Positions 1 to 7,052 of a stretch of DNA of 24,466 nucleotides are shown here, one piece after another. Numbering within the stretch: position 1 is the stretch's first letter; each line of letters starts with the position of its first letter. Both the position numbers and the translations under genes were made by a program. The notes beneath the pieces were generated by a model. That model saw nothing but the letters and a program-made list of their open reading frames with translations. It was not told the DNA's origin and searched no databases. This DNA is from DATMNI01 sp035570275 (GTDB lineage: Bacteria > Acidobacteriota > Terriglobia > Bryobacterales > Bryobacteraceae). The stretch covers positions 1 to 24,466 of the forward strand of contig DATMNI010000311.1 of assembly GCA_035570275.1 (NCBI GenBank), written 5' to 3'.

Positions 1-75
1 CGCTAAGGACGCCTCGGCATACATTTTGCCGAAAGGGCAATGCCCGCCTGCAGAAACCAAACTGGAGGTGCGTAC

Positions 76-570
76 GTGAGTCTCGAAAACTTCAAGAAAC
101 AAGCCAAGCTCCTGGTTCGTTGGCACCGAGAACGGAACTACTCCGTGGGCGGCCGAATCCGCCAACTTTCCCATTATGAAGATCTGACTGATACCGAGGC
201 CTTGGCCCTTCCCTTCCCGCTGAATGAGGCCCAGGAAATCATTGCGCTGGAGCAAGGCTACAACAGTTGGGCGGAACTCAAGCAAGGCTTGAAGAAAGCA
301 CCGAAAACTATTCGGCGAGCCCCAGCCGCGTTAAAGCTGACGAACGCAATGCCGGTGCTTTATGTGTCGGATGTGCAAGCAGCGGCCGGTCGCGATTCGG
401 ATCAAGGCCTGAACATCCATGTTCACATTGCCGGTGGGCGATACCCGAAGTCAGGAAGACTGAGGCGGGCTTTCTCAAGCCAGCAATCTTTGTACTCACT
501 CCGCATTCGTTCTTCGACAAACGCCCGGAGGCATTTCTGCAACACGTTCAATGCCTGTGCGATTCGCTGA
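76..570 (+). pseudogene. Truncated VOC/glyoxalase-like protein
   Basis: A GTG start at 76 is preceded by GGAGG (64-68) at normal spacing and is preferred to the upstream ATG at 40. The first ~104 residues resemble the N-terminal part of acidobacterial glyoxalase/bleomycin-resistance-superfamily proteins: a basic helical start, a middle segment ending EQGYNSWAELK, then the first strand of the VOC domain (PVLYVSDVQAAA, ending near 387). The expected continuation (FFRD.LGF and the metal-binding strands) is missing. From about 388 the frame reads basic, low-complexity sequence until a stop at 568-570. That sequence is the antisense of the HEPN relic described next. So the gene has lost its catalytic domain at a DNA junction near 385-397 and is almost certainly non-functional. 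The family assignment comes from remembered family sequence, not from a search. Confidence 0.6.
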
Positions 571-590
571 TCGTTCGTCGGCGCCATCAT
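391..590 (-). pseudogene. Relic of Swt1-type HEPN-domain protein (N-terminal part, frameshifted)
   Basis: Reading the minus strand from ATG 590 (or GTG 596, with GGAG about 9 nt upstream) gives 55 residues, including RIAQALNVLQKCLRAFVEER and YKDCWLEKARLSL, before a TGA at 425-423. In the neighbouring frame the sequence continues as NVNMDVQALIRIATG (about 429-385). The pattern 'RI..AL..L...L..FVE..M...Y.D.W.E.A' followed by 'DVQALLRIM' is what I recall of the Swt1-type HEPN domain at the N-terminus of DUF499/BREX-like ATPases and related defence proteins. One frameshift lies between about 425 and 450. The rest of the protein is gone: homology stops where the VOC relic begins. This is a fragment of an originally much larger gene. 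The identification is moderately sure; decay is clear from the frameshift and the lack of any continuation. Confidence 0.45.
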
Positions 591-1007
591 TAACACTTTA
601 GCGACTCCGCGAACCGGTTTCCACTGTACTACCCGCGACTGGTCGCGCAGCGTTTACCCAGGTCCTCGCTCTGGACGAAAACGCGCGACTCGGAGAGAGC
701 GGCTCCCGTTGGCTATCGCGCACCAATTAGCGGCCGAACGAAGGAGGGCATCATGATTGGTCAAAAGTCGCGTTCTAGGAGATGAGGTGCTGGACCTGAC
801 GGAGACGATAGCTGGCGCCAAACAGCCCATCGCAATAGTAGCAATTCGCCGGCCCGAGGGAGGTGCGGGCCATCTGCTGGCATCCGGGAAACTCGGAGAC
901 CACTTGTCACACCTGCCTCTTCGCAAGGCTCGTGCGGACGCCTTTGGATTCGCGCTTATACATCTCCCGGACCCGCCTCAGTGGGCCCGAAGCGGCCCGC
1001 CTTCTAG
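591..1007. other. Gap with no convincing gene; probable decayed DNA
   Basis: No frame gives a protein I can recognise. AAGGAGG at 741-747 is a good ribosome-binding sequence. It lies 9 nt before a TTG (757) opening an 84-codon frame ending at 1011, and 5 nt before an ATG (753) opening only 10 codons. Codon use in the longer frame is mixed. On the minus strand, 906-778 reads an uninterrupted Cys/Tyr-containing stretch with PANCYYCDGLFGASYR, flanked by stops at 909-907 and 777-775. It looks more protein-like than the other frames but I cannot place it. Together with the two relics to the left, this is most simply read as remnants of deleted genes. Confidence 0.4.
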
Positions 1008-1039
1008 TTGACAGACTACCGGAACACTAGTAGACTGTC
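1008..1039 (+). promoter_or_regulatory. Promoter of padR with overlapping inverted repeat (probable PadR operator)
   Basis: TTGACA (1008-1013), a 17-nt spacer and TAGACT (1031-1036) form a near-consensus sigma-70 promoter. The inverted repeat GACAGACTAC (1010-1019) / GTAGACTGTC (1030-1039) matches at 9 of 10 positions and covers both boxes, a placement suited to repression. PadR regulators commonly autoregulate by binding such repeats at their own promoter; that binding is inferred here. The expected transcription start (~1043) is only a few nt before the ATG at 1047. Confidence 0.65.
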
Positions 1040-1046
1040 TCCCAGG

Positions 1047-1397
1047 ATGCCACAAGACGACCGTTTGCAACTGCTGCCGGGAACGCTGGAAATGCTGGTC
1101 CTCCAAACCCTGGTATTCGGACCCCGCCACGGCCACGGGATCGCCACCACCATTCAACGGACATCGGACGAGCTGCTGCTGGTAGACCACGGCTCGCTTT
1201 ACCCCGCCCTGCAACGCCTGGAACGCGCCGGGCTGATTGCGTCCGAGTGGGGAACCTCGGATAACAATCGCCGCGCGCGCTACTACAAACTCACGCGCGC
1301 CGGGCGCAAGAAACTGGCGGCCGAGACGGGCAAGTGGGAGCGGATCGTGCGGGCGGTCAAGGGTGTTTTGCAGGCGCCCGAGGAGGAGCAGGCATGA
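1047..1397 (+). CDS. PadR-family transcriptional regulator
   Basis: A 116-residue protein of the small PadR type, a winged-helix repressor acting in the cytoplasm. It starts LLPGTLEMLVLQTLVFGP and has HGHGIATTIQ, then the recognition-helix region GSLYPALQRLERAGLI and the wing segment ARYYKLTRAGRKKL, all in the order typical of PadR; a C-terminal helix supplies dimerisation. The ATG at 1047 is chosen because the domain begins right after it. The longer reading to 1008 would translate the -35 box itself. Only a weak AGG precedes the ATG and the mRNA may be leaderless. The stop overlaps the permease start (ATGA), so the two are translationally coupled. PadR-ADOP pairs are characteristic of Acidobacteria, and PadR is likely to control the permease operon and itself. 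Confidence 0.92.
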   Translation: MPQDDRLQLLPGTLEMLVLQTLVFGPRHGHGIATTIQRTSDELLLVDHGSLYPALQRLERAGLIASEWGTSDNNRRARYYKLTRAGRKKLAAETGKWERIVRAVKGVLQAPEEEQA

Positions 1398-4006
1398 GGT
1401 GGTTCGGCAGACGCGACCGCGATTACCGTGAGGAGCTGGAAACACATATTCAAATGGAAGCGCGGGAGAACCTGGATCGCGGCATGCCTCCCGGCGAGGC
1501 GCGGCAAGCGGCGCTCCGGACATTCGGTAACGCGCTGGCTGTGCGTGAGGGCCTCGCCGACGAACGCCCTCTCCACTTCTGGGAGACCCTGTATCGCGAT
1601 CTCCGGTACGGGGCGCGGTTGCTGCAGCGCAGCCCGGGCCTGACCGCTACGATTGTGCTCACATTGGCTTTGGGCATAGGGGCCAATGCGGCCGTCTTCA
1701 GCCTGGTCGAGGCAGTGCTGCTGCGCATGCTGCCGGTGCGCGACCCGCATTCGCTGGTCATCGTGCGCGCGCTCACGCGCCAAGGGGCGCGGGACTGGTT
1801 CTCGCATAAGGACTACGAATGGTTGCGCGATCACAACCATGCGTTTTCCGGCCTGGCGGCGACTGCCAATTGGAGATTGACCCTGGATTCCGGGGACCAC
1901 AATGAGAGGATTGGCGTGGAGTTCGTCTCGGGCAATTACTTTTCAATGCTTGGCGTGGAACCGGCCGTGGGCCGCATGATCGCGATGGAAGACGATCGTC
2001 AGAACCGTCCGGTCGCGGTGATCAGCTATGGGTACTGGCAGCGCGCCTTTGGCGGAGGCGCCAATGCGCTTGGCAGGCAACTCCACCTGGAAAAGACGGC
2101 GCTCGAAATTATTGGAGTGGCGCCCCGGGGATTCCAAGGGGAATACGACGGCGACCCTCCGGATTTCTGGCTCCCGTTAGCTGCGCAGCCGGTGATCTCC
2201 CCGCGACGTTCATTCCTCAACACCCGGAACGCAAGCTGGCTGGGGATTATGGGCCGTTTGCGGCCTGGCCTGAGCGCTCCACAGGCGCAGGCGGGTATGG
2301 GGCCCCTGCTGGAATCTCTGCGCGCGGACCTGCAGGTGGACTCGCAAAACGACTACCTGGGGGCTATTGGGATTGAGCCCGGCGGCGGTGGTCTCTCGCA
2401 CCTGCGCGATTACTATGCGGAGCCACTGCGTGTGTTGATGGCGTTGGTCGCGGTGGTGCTGCTGATTGCTTGCGCCAACGTGGCCAACCTCCTGCTGGCG
2501 CGGTCGTCCGCGCGGCGGCGCGAATTCGCCGTCCGCTTGGCGATCGGCGCCGGTCGGGCCAGGCTGGTCCGGCAACTTCTGACCGAATCCTTTCTCCTTT
2601 CGGCGATGGCGTGTGCGGCTGGTCTGGCGATCGCCCGCGGTCTCGTGCGCCTGCTGCTGGCGATGCCGGATACGAAAGGACTCGACGTCCACATGAACCT
2701 GGCGGTGCTGGCATTTACCGTAACCATATCGTTGGCGGCGGCAGTGGCGTTCGGACTGGCTCCTGCCATGCAAGGTAACCGCGTGGATACCTGGACCGCA
2801 CTGAAGGATGGAAAAATGGCGGCTGGTCCAGGACACCGGTTCAGCTCGGCGCGGGTCCTGATCGTCACCGAGACCGCCCTCTCGATGGTGCTGCTGGTTG
2901 CCTCCGGGCTGTTGCTGCGAACTTTTCTGAATCTCAAAGCGGTGAGTCCTGGTTTTGATGAGCAGGCTCTGCAGGCGAATCTCGACACCTCGCTGGTTGC
3001 TGAAAATGGCGTCGCTCTTGGCCGCAAGCTGACGGAGCGGCTCGCCACTTTGCCCGGGGTGCAAACCGTAAGCTTTTCGCGATTCGGGTTCGGGCAAGGA
3101 TCGGACCGCGTTTGCTGCATAGCGCCCGAGGGGTACACCCCTGTTGCCGATGAGGACAAGAACGTGCGCACCCAAGCGGTAAGCTCCGGTTACTTCCGGG
3201 CTTTGGGCATCCCGATCCTCGCCGGGCGTGAGTTCGCCGCCACGGACCGGTACGGGGCCGGGCGGGTAGCGGTCGTCAACGAAGCCGTGGCCCGCCATTA
3301 TTTCCGCGGCGCCAACCCGGTGGGCAAACGGTTCGCCTGGTGGCCGACGGATCCCAAGAATATCGAAATCATTGGCGTGGTGAAGGATGCGAAGTACGAC
3401 AATCTCAGGCAACAGACGCCGCGCCTGGTATATTTGTCGATCCTGCAAGAAGGACCAGGCCCGAATTTCGTGCAGATTCGAGGGCTGCCCGGTGGCCGTT
3501 CGCTGGCCGCCGTCATCGGCGATTGCCGGGCCGCCATCCGCGGGGTCAATGCGAATATTCGGATCGTCTCATTCCAGCCGCTGACCGCCGCGGTGAGCCG
3601 GACGATGGCGCCGGATCGTTTGGTGAGCTGGCTTTCGGCAGGATTTGGGATGGTGGCGTTATTACTGACCGCGGTGGGCCTCTACGGCATTTTGGCCTAC
3701 ACGGTGGCCAGGCGGACCTCCGAGTTCGGCATTCGTATGGCTTTGGGGGCTGGGCGCATGGCCATCCTGCGAATGGTCATGAAGGAAGGCTTGCTCCTGG
3801 TCGGCATCGGCCTGGTGGCGGGGCTTGCGGTAGCGGTTTCGTTCAGCCATCTGGTGGCGAGCCTGCTGTTTGGCGTGCAACCGCACGATATCGTGACCTT
3901 TGCCGCGGCGGCTATGACGCTGATCATTGTTGCCATTGCGGCAAGCTATGGCCCAGCCCGCCGCGCCACCGCGGTGGAACCTGTGACCGCCCTGAGATAC
4001 GAATAA
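1394..4006 (+). CDS. ADOP-family (duplicated orphan MacB/FtsX-like) permease
   Basis: An 870-residue inner-membrane protein. Residues ~1-50 form the short acidic/basic N-terminal segment typical of acidobacterial duplicated orphan permeases. A first transmembrane segment (~55-75, LTLALGIGANAAVFSLV) leads into a MacB-type periplasmic core. FtsX-like membrane block 1 lies near 340-470 (VVLLIACANVANLLLARS, then REFAVRLAIGAGR). A second anchor (~485-515) and second periplasmic core follow, and FtsX block 2 (~745-870) carries EFGIRMALGAGR and ends PARRATAVEPVTALRYE. The duplication is visible as the repeated R-x-A-[IL]-GAGR element. No ATPase gene is nearby, hence 'orphan'. Related MacB permeases act as mechanotransmitters in export of macrolides, peptides or lipoproteins; the substrate here is unknown. 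Start ATG 1394 overlaps the padR stop by 4 nt. Confidence 0.93.
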   Translation: MRWFGRRDRDYREELETHIQMEARENLDRGMPPGEARQAALRTFGNALAVREGLADERPLHFWETLYRDLRYGARLLQRSPGLTATIVLTLALGIGANAAVFSLVEAVLLRMLPVRDPHSLVIVRALTRQGARDWFSHKDYEWLRDHNHAFSGLAATANWRLTLDSGDHNERIGVEFVSGNYFSMLGVEPAVGRMIAMEDDRQNRPVAVISYGYWQRAFGGGANALGRQLHLEKTALEIIGVAPRGFQGEYDGDPPDFWLPLAAQPVISPRRSFLNTRNASWLGIMGRLRPGLSAPQAQAGMGPLLESLRADLQVDSQNDYLGAIGIEPGGGGLSHLRDYYAEPLRVLMALVAVVLLIACANVANLLLARSSARRREFAVRLAIGAGRARLVRQLLTESFLLSAMACAAGLAIARGLVRLLLAMPDTKGLDVHMNLAVLAFTVTISLAAAVAFGLAPAMQGNRVDTWTALKDGKMAAGPGHRFSSARVLIVTETALSMVLLVASGLLLRTFLNLKAVSPGFDEQALQANLDTSLVAENGVALGRKLTERLATLPGVQTVSFSRFGFGQGSDRVCCIAPEGYTPVADEDKNVRTQAVSSGYFRALGIPILAGREFAATDRYGAGRVAVVNEAVARHYFRGANPVGKRFAWWPTDPKNIEIIGVVKDAKYDNLRQQTPRLVYLSILQEGPGPNFVQIRGLPGGRSLAAVIGDCRAAIRGVNANIRIVSFQPLTAAVSRTMAPDRLVSWLSAGFGMVALLLTAVGLYGILAYTVARRTSEFGIRMALGAGRMAILRMVMKEGLLLVGIGLVAGLAVAVSFSHLVASLLFGVQPHDIVTFAAAAMTLIIVAIAASYGPARRATAVEPVTALRYE

Positions 4007-4027
4007 CGCCGCCGATGGCGTCACGCC

Positions 4028-4077
4028 ATTGTGTCCGCCATTGTGTCATTGGTGTCATTCATTGGTGTCATTGTGTC
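4028..4077 (+). repeat. Short degenerate tandem repeat ATTG(G)TGTC
   Basis: Five copies of ATTGTGTC or ATTGGTGTC begin at 4028, 4040, 4048, 4061 and 4070, just after the permease stop and 70 bases before the dciA-like start. Spacing is irregular (8-13 nt). The array lies in a gap with no ORF and looks like a slippage-generated microsatellite. Confidence 0.7.
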
Positions 4078-4117
4078 ATGGATGGCACTCTCGCCAGGAA
4101 TCCAACCGGATTGGCCG

Positions 4118-4126
4118 TGATAAACT
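4118..4126 (+). promoter_or_regulatory. Possible extended -10 element for the dciA-gatCA operon
   Basis: TG-A-TAAACT (TG at 4118-4119, hexamer 4121-4126) resembles an extended -10 box and lies 18 nt before the ATG at 4145. There is no good -35 at the expected distance, which fits the extended -10 class. This is a weak call from pattern alone. Confidence 0.3.
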
Positions 4127-4144
4127 GGGAAAACTCAAACCAAC

Positions 4145-4546
4145 ATGGAACGCGCCAGCAAGGTCATCCGGGGATTGAGACTCTCGGGCGAGGTGATCAG
4201 CGCCGAAGAGGTGGCTTGCGCGGCGTGGCCCGATGCCGTGGGGAAAAAAGTGGCGGTCCACACACGCGCGGCGCGACTGGTGCGCAACCGCCTGGTGGTG
4301 GAAGTGGAAGATGCCACGTGGCAGCGGCAGTTATTCGGGCTCTCGCGCCACATTCTGGCCAATCTGGAACGCAGCCTGGGGGCGGGCCTGGTGGAAGACC
4401 TGGAGTTTCGCGTGGTTCCGAGGCGGCGCGAACCGCAGCGCGCGCAGCAGGCCATGCCGGCCCTGTTCGCCGACGAAGCCGACGCCATTCGGGACCCGGT
4501 GATGCGCGGCATTTACAAAGCATCTCGAAAAAGGGCGCAGGCGTGA
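4145..4546 (+). CDS. DUF721/DciA-like protein
   Basis: A 133-residue basic protein with the DUF721 pattern: N-terminal helix, VACAAWPDAVGKKVAVHTRAA, then the strand-rich core RNRLVVEVEDATWQRQLFGL and LARHILANLE-like segment (LSRHILANLERSLG). DciA is the loader or operator of the replicative helicase DnaB in bacteria that lack DnaC/DnaI; the KH-like DUF721 domain contacts DnaB and DNA. The C-terminus is short and basic (ASRKRAQA), as in minimal DciA forms. Many DUF721 proteins are untested, so the replication role is by family. The GTGA overlap with gatC shows co-translation, an arrangement with no obvious functional logic beyond shared housekeeping expression. Confidence 0.8.
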   Translation: MERASKVIRGLRLSGEVISAEEVACAAWPDAVGKKVAVHTRAARLVRNRLVVEVEDATWQRQLFGLSRHILANLERSLGAGLVEDLEFRVVPRRREPQRAQQAMPALFADEADAIRDPVMRGIYKASRKRAQA

Positions 4547-4842
4547 AAATTACGGAGAAGGAAGTGCGGTACGTGGCCGACCTGGCCAACCTCAGGCTCA
4601 CCGATGCGGAAGTCGCCCGCTTTCAGGCCGACCTGGATGGGATTCTGGAGCTCGCGGACAAGCTCAACGAAATCGACACCAGCAACGTGGAGCCCATGGC
4701 TCAGGTTCTGTTTGAAGCCGCGGCGACGGCGACCTTGCGGGCCGACGTGCCGGTGACGCCATTGGGCAACCAGGCGGGTCTGACTAACGCGCCACAACCC
4801 GGCGCCGGATATTTCAAAGTACCCAAAGTGATTGAACGCTGA
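4543..4842 (+). CDS. gatC: Asp-tRNA(Asn)/Glu-tRNA(Gln) amidotransferase subunit C
   Basis: A 99-residue protein, close to the usual ~95 of GatC. It opens VKITEKEVRYVADLANL and has the family helix pair (RLTDAEVARFQADLDGILEL, then DKLNEIDTSNVEPMAQV), an R-x-D-V-P segment, and a C-terminal tail ending PGAGYFKVPKVIE. GatC wraps around GatA and stabilises the GatCAB complex, which amidates misacylated Glu-tRNA(Gln) and Asp-tRNA(Asn). The start is GTG 4543, chosen because the family N-terminus begins there; it overlaps the upstream stop (GTGA). gatA follows after 3 nt. The GatB subunit is not in the window and must be encoded elsewhere. Confidence 0.95.
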   Translation: MKITEKEVRYVADLANLRLTDAEVARFQADLDGILELADKLNEIDTSNVEPMAQVLFEAAATATLRADVPVTPLGNQAGLTNAPQPGAGYFKVPKVIER

Positions 4843-4845
4843 CGC

Positions 4846-6288
4846 ATGAACATTGCAACCTTGACGATCGACAGCGTGAGGCAGGGACTGCTTGGACGCC
4901 ACTTCAGCGCCGCCGAACTGGCGGCCGAGGCGCTGCGCTTTGCCGGGGCCGAGAATCCCAAAACGGGCGCGTACCTGCACTTTTCCCCGGAGCGGGCGCT
5001 GGCCGCCGCCAGGCAGGTGGACCGGCGCGTGGCTCGCGGAGAAGATCCAGGACCATTGGCGGGAGTGCCGGTGGCGGTGAAGGACGTCATCGTCACCAAG
5101 GGCATCCGCACCACCTGTGGTTCCAGGTTATTGGCCAATTACATTCCGCCGTACGACGCCACGGCCATCGTGCGCATCGAACAAGCCGGCGGCATCCTCA
5201 TCGGCAAGACCAATTGCGATGAGTTCGCGATGGGTTCTTCCACCGAGAATTCGGCCTTCGGACCGGTGCGCAATCCGGTGGCGTCCGACCGCGTTCCTGG
5301 AGGTTCGAGCGGCGGTTCGGCGGCGGCGGTGGCACAGGGCACGGCGGTGGTGGCGCTGGGGTCGGACACGGGAGGCTCCATTCGCCAACCGGCCTCGTTC
5401 TGTGGCGTGGTGGGGGTGACCCCGACCTACGGCCGGGTGTCGCGCTACGGGTTGACGGCGTTTGCCAGTTCGCTGGACCACATCGGGCCGTTGGCGCGGT
5501 CGGTGAAGGATTCGGCCACACTGCTGTCCGCTATCGCGGGCCGCGACCCGCACGACTCCACCTCGGCTGAAGCGCCTGTGCCGGACTACACCTCGGCGCT
5601 GACTGGCATCGTAAAAGGCCTGAAGCTTGGACTGCCGCGCGAATATCTAAAAGATCTGAACAGTGAAACCGGCCGGTTGATCTTCAAGGCCGTCGATGTG
5701 TTGAAGGGCCTGGGCTGCCAGGTTCGCGAGATCAGTTTGCCGGCTACCGATTACGCCATCGCCAGCTATTACATTATTGCCACGGCCGAGGCCAGTTCCA
5801 ACCTGGCGCGGTACGATGGTGTGCGGTACACGTTTCGCTCGGGGCATTCCGAGACACTGTCGGATATGTACCGCAACACGCGCGGCGAGGGTTTCGGCGC
5901 GGAGTGCAAGCGCCGTATCATGTTGGGCACTTATGTGCTCAGCGCCGGGTATTACGAAGCGTATTATCTGAAGGCGCAAAAGGTGCGCGCGTTGATTGCG
6001 CGCGATTTTTCGAACGCGTTCGAAGAGGTGGATGCCGTGGTAGCGCCGGTCTCGCCGTTTCCGGCCTTCAGGCTGGGCGAGAAAGTGGACGACCCGCTGG
6101 CCATGTACCTCTCGGACATCTATACAATCACCGGCAGCCTGGCGGGGATTCCGTGCATGAGCGTGCCGTGCGGAAACACCGCCGGGGGATTGCCGGTGGG
6201 GATGCAGATTTTGACCCGGCATTTCGGCGAGACCACGATGTTCCGGCTGGCCGATGCCTACGAACGAAACGCCGGAGTATTTGAATAG
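4846..6288 (+). CDS. gatA: Asp-tRNA(Asn)/Glu-tRNA(Gln) amidotransferase subunit A
   Basis: A 480-residue amidase-signature enzyme. It releases ammonia from glutamine (or asparagine) for GatB, which transfers it to misacylated tRNA. The catalytic triad is intact: Lys79 (VPVAVKD), cis-Ser154 (PGGSSGGS) and nucleophile Ser178 (SDTGGSIRQPA), at the same numbering as well-studied GatA proteins. The motif FAMGSSTENSAFGP and the C-terminal GLPVGMQILTRHFGE are also typical, so this is GatA rather than another amidase, and the neighbouring gatC confirms it. The length is full. It starts 3 nt after the gatC stop, and the sod gene follows after 14 nt, so all are likely on one transcript. Confidence 0.97.
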   Translation: MNIATLTIDSVRQGLLGRHFSAAELAAEALRFAGAENPKTGAYLHFSPERALAAARQVDRRVARGEDPGPLAGVPVAVKDVIVTKGIRTTCGSRLLANYIPPYDATAIVRIEQAGGILIGKTNCDEFAMGSSTENSAFGPVRNPVASDRVPGGSSGGSAAAVAQGTAVVALGSDTGGSIRQPASFCGVVGVTPTYGRVSRYGLTAFASSLDHIGPLARSVKDSATLLSAIAGRDPHDSTSAEAPVPDYTSALTGIVKGLKLGLPREYLKDLNSETGRLIFKAVDVLKGLGCQVREISLPATDYAIASYYIIATAEASSNLARYDGVRYTFRSGHSETLSDMYRNTRGEGFGAECKRRIMLGTYVLSAGYYEAYYLKAQKVRALIARDFSNAFEEVDAVVAPVSPFPAFRLGEKVDDPLAMYLSDIYTITGSLAGIPCMSVPCGNTAGGLPVGMQILTRHFGETTMFRLADAYERNAGVFE

Positions 6289-6302
6289 AAGAGGAGATCG
6301 AC

Positions 6303-6914
6303 ATGCCATTCACACTACCGCCGCTGCCCTACGCCACTGACGCACTGGAGCCGCACATCGACAAAATGACGATGGAGATCCACCACGGCAAGCACCACAA
6401 CGCGTATGTAACCAACCTGAACAAGGCGCTGGAATCGGCGCCCGACCTGGGAGGCAAGACCGTGGAGGAACTGCTGGCCAACAACTGCGCCATCGTTCCG
6501 GAAGGCATCCGCACCGCCGTGCGCAACAACGGAGGCGGCCACTATAATCACTCGATGTTCTGGAAGATCATGACCCCGGGTTCGGGCGGGGCGCCGGTAG
6601 GGCACGTGTCGCAGGCGATCACCGGCGCGTTCGGCAGCTTGGAAACTTTCAAGGAGAAGTTCAGCGCCGCCGGCGCCACGCGCTTCGGATCGGGCTGGGC
6701 CTGGTTGGTCAAGTCGGCCGGCAAGATTGAGATCATTTCCACCGCCAACCAGGATTGCCCGCTGATGGAGGGCAAGTACCCGGTGATGGGGTTGGACGTG
6801 TGGGAGCACGCCTATTACCTGAAGTATCAGAACCGCCGCCCGGACTATATGGCCGCCTGGTGGAATACCGTGAACTGGCAGGAAGTCGAAGAGCGCTTCA
6901 ATAGCGGGAAGTAA
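6303..6914 (+). CDS. Superoxide dismutase, Fe/Mn family
   Basis: A 203-residue cytoplasmic dismutase converting superoxide to oxygen and hydrogen peroxide. All four metal ligands are present: His27 (EIHHGKHH), His83 (GGGHYNHSMFW), Asp165 and His169 (GLDVWEHAYY). Gln150 in the TANQDCPL stretch and the glycine-rich GGGHYNH segment favour the manganese-type second shell, so MnSOD or a cambialistic enzyme is more likely than strict FeSOD. There is no signal peptide. A good RBS (GAGGAG, 6291-6296) precedes ATG 6303. Its place 14 nt behind gatA and before a transhydrogenase suggests co-transcription of translation and redox housekeeping genes. The palindrome after its stop could end or attenuate the message. 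Confidence 0.96.
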   Translation: MPFTLPPLPYATDALEPHIDKMTMEIHHGKHHNAYVTNLNKALESAPDLGGKTVEELLANNCAIVPEGIRTAVRNNGGGHYNHSMFWKIMTPGSGGAPVGHVSQAITGAFGSLETFKEKFSAAGATRFGSGWAWLVKSAGKIEIISTANQDCPLMEGKYPVMGLDVWEHAYYLKYQNRRPDYMAAWWNTVNWQEVEERFNSGK

Positions 6915-6928
6915 AGTGAGTTCCCTGA

Positions 6929-7042
6929 CCGCTCCCTAACGGTCGCGGCTCCGACGTCTTGCAAAAACTCCGACGTCTTGCAAAAACTCGGATGCCTTGC
7001 AAAGCTCGGATGCCTTGCAGAGCCGCGACCGTTAGGGAGCGG
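6929..7042. repeat. Long palindromic element with tandem-repeat loop (family A, copy 1)
   Basis: Perfect 23-bp inverted repeats (6929-6951 and 7020-7042; arm begins CCGCTCCCTAACGGTCGCGG) enclose a 68-nt loop. The loop, including the ends of the arms, is built from four 16-19-nt tandem units, consensus CTCSGAYGYCTTGCAAA: two of one type (CGACGTCTTGC) followed by two of a variant (GGATGCCTTGC). The element fills the gap between the dismutase stop and the sthA RBS. It has no transposase. A related element lies at 14808-14896. It could fold into a strong hairpin in RNA or a cruciform in DNA. Confidence 0.85.
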
Positions 7043-7052
7043 AGACAAGCAC

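Noticed and set aside
654..926. 90-codon minus-strand ORF in the left gap
   Set aside because: Ser/Arg/Pro-rich and without RBS or recognisable motif; it looks like a chance GC-rich frame.
2210..3448. 412-codon antisense frame in the ADOP permease
   Set aside because: The composition is Arg/Gln/His-rich and repetitive, typical of the complement of GC-rich coding DNA. The sense strand has full FtsX motifs.
3340..4542. Long + frame running into gatC
   Set aside because: Before 4543 it is a shadow of the permease and dciA-like genes; only the last 99 residues are gatC.
6952..7019. Possible CRISPR array before sthA
   Set aside because: The units are directly adjacent, 16-19 nt long, with no spacers; it is a tandem repeat inside a palindrome.
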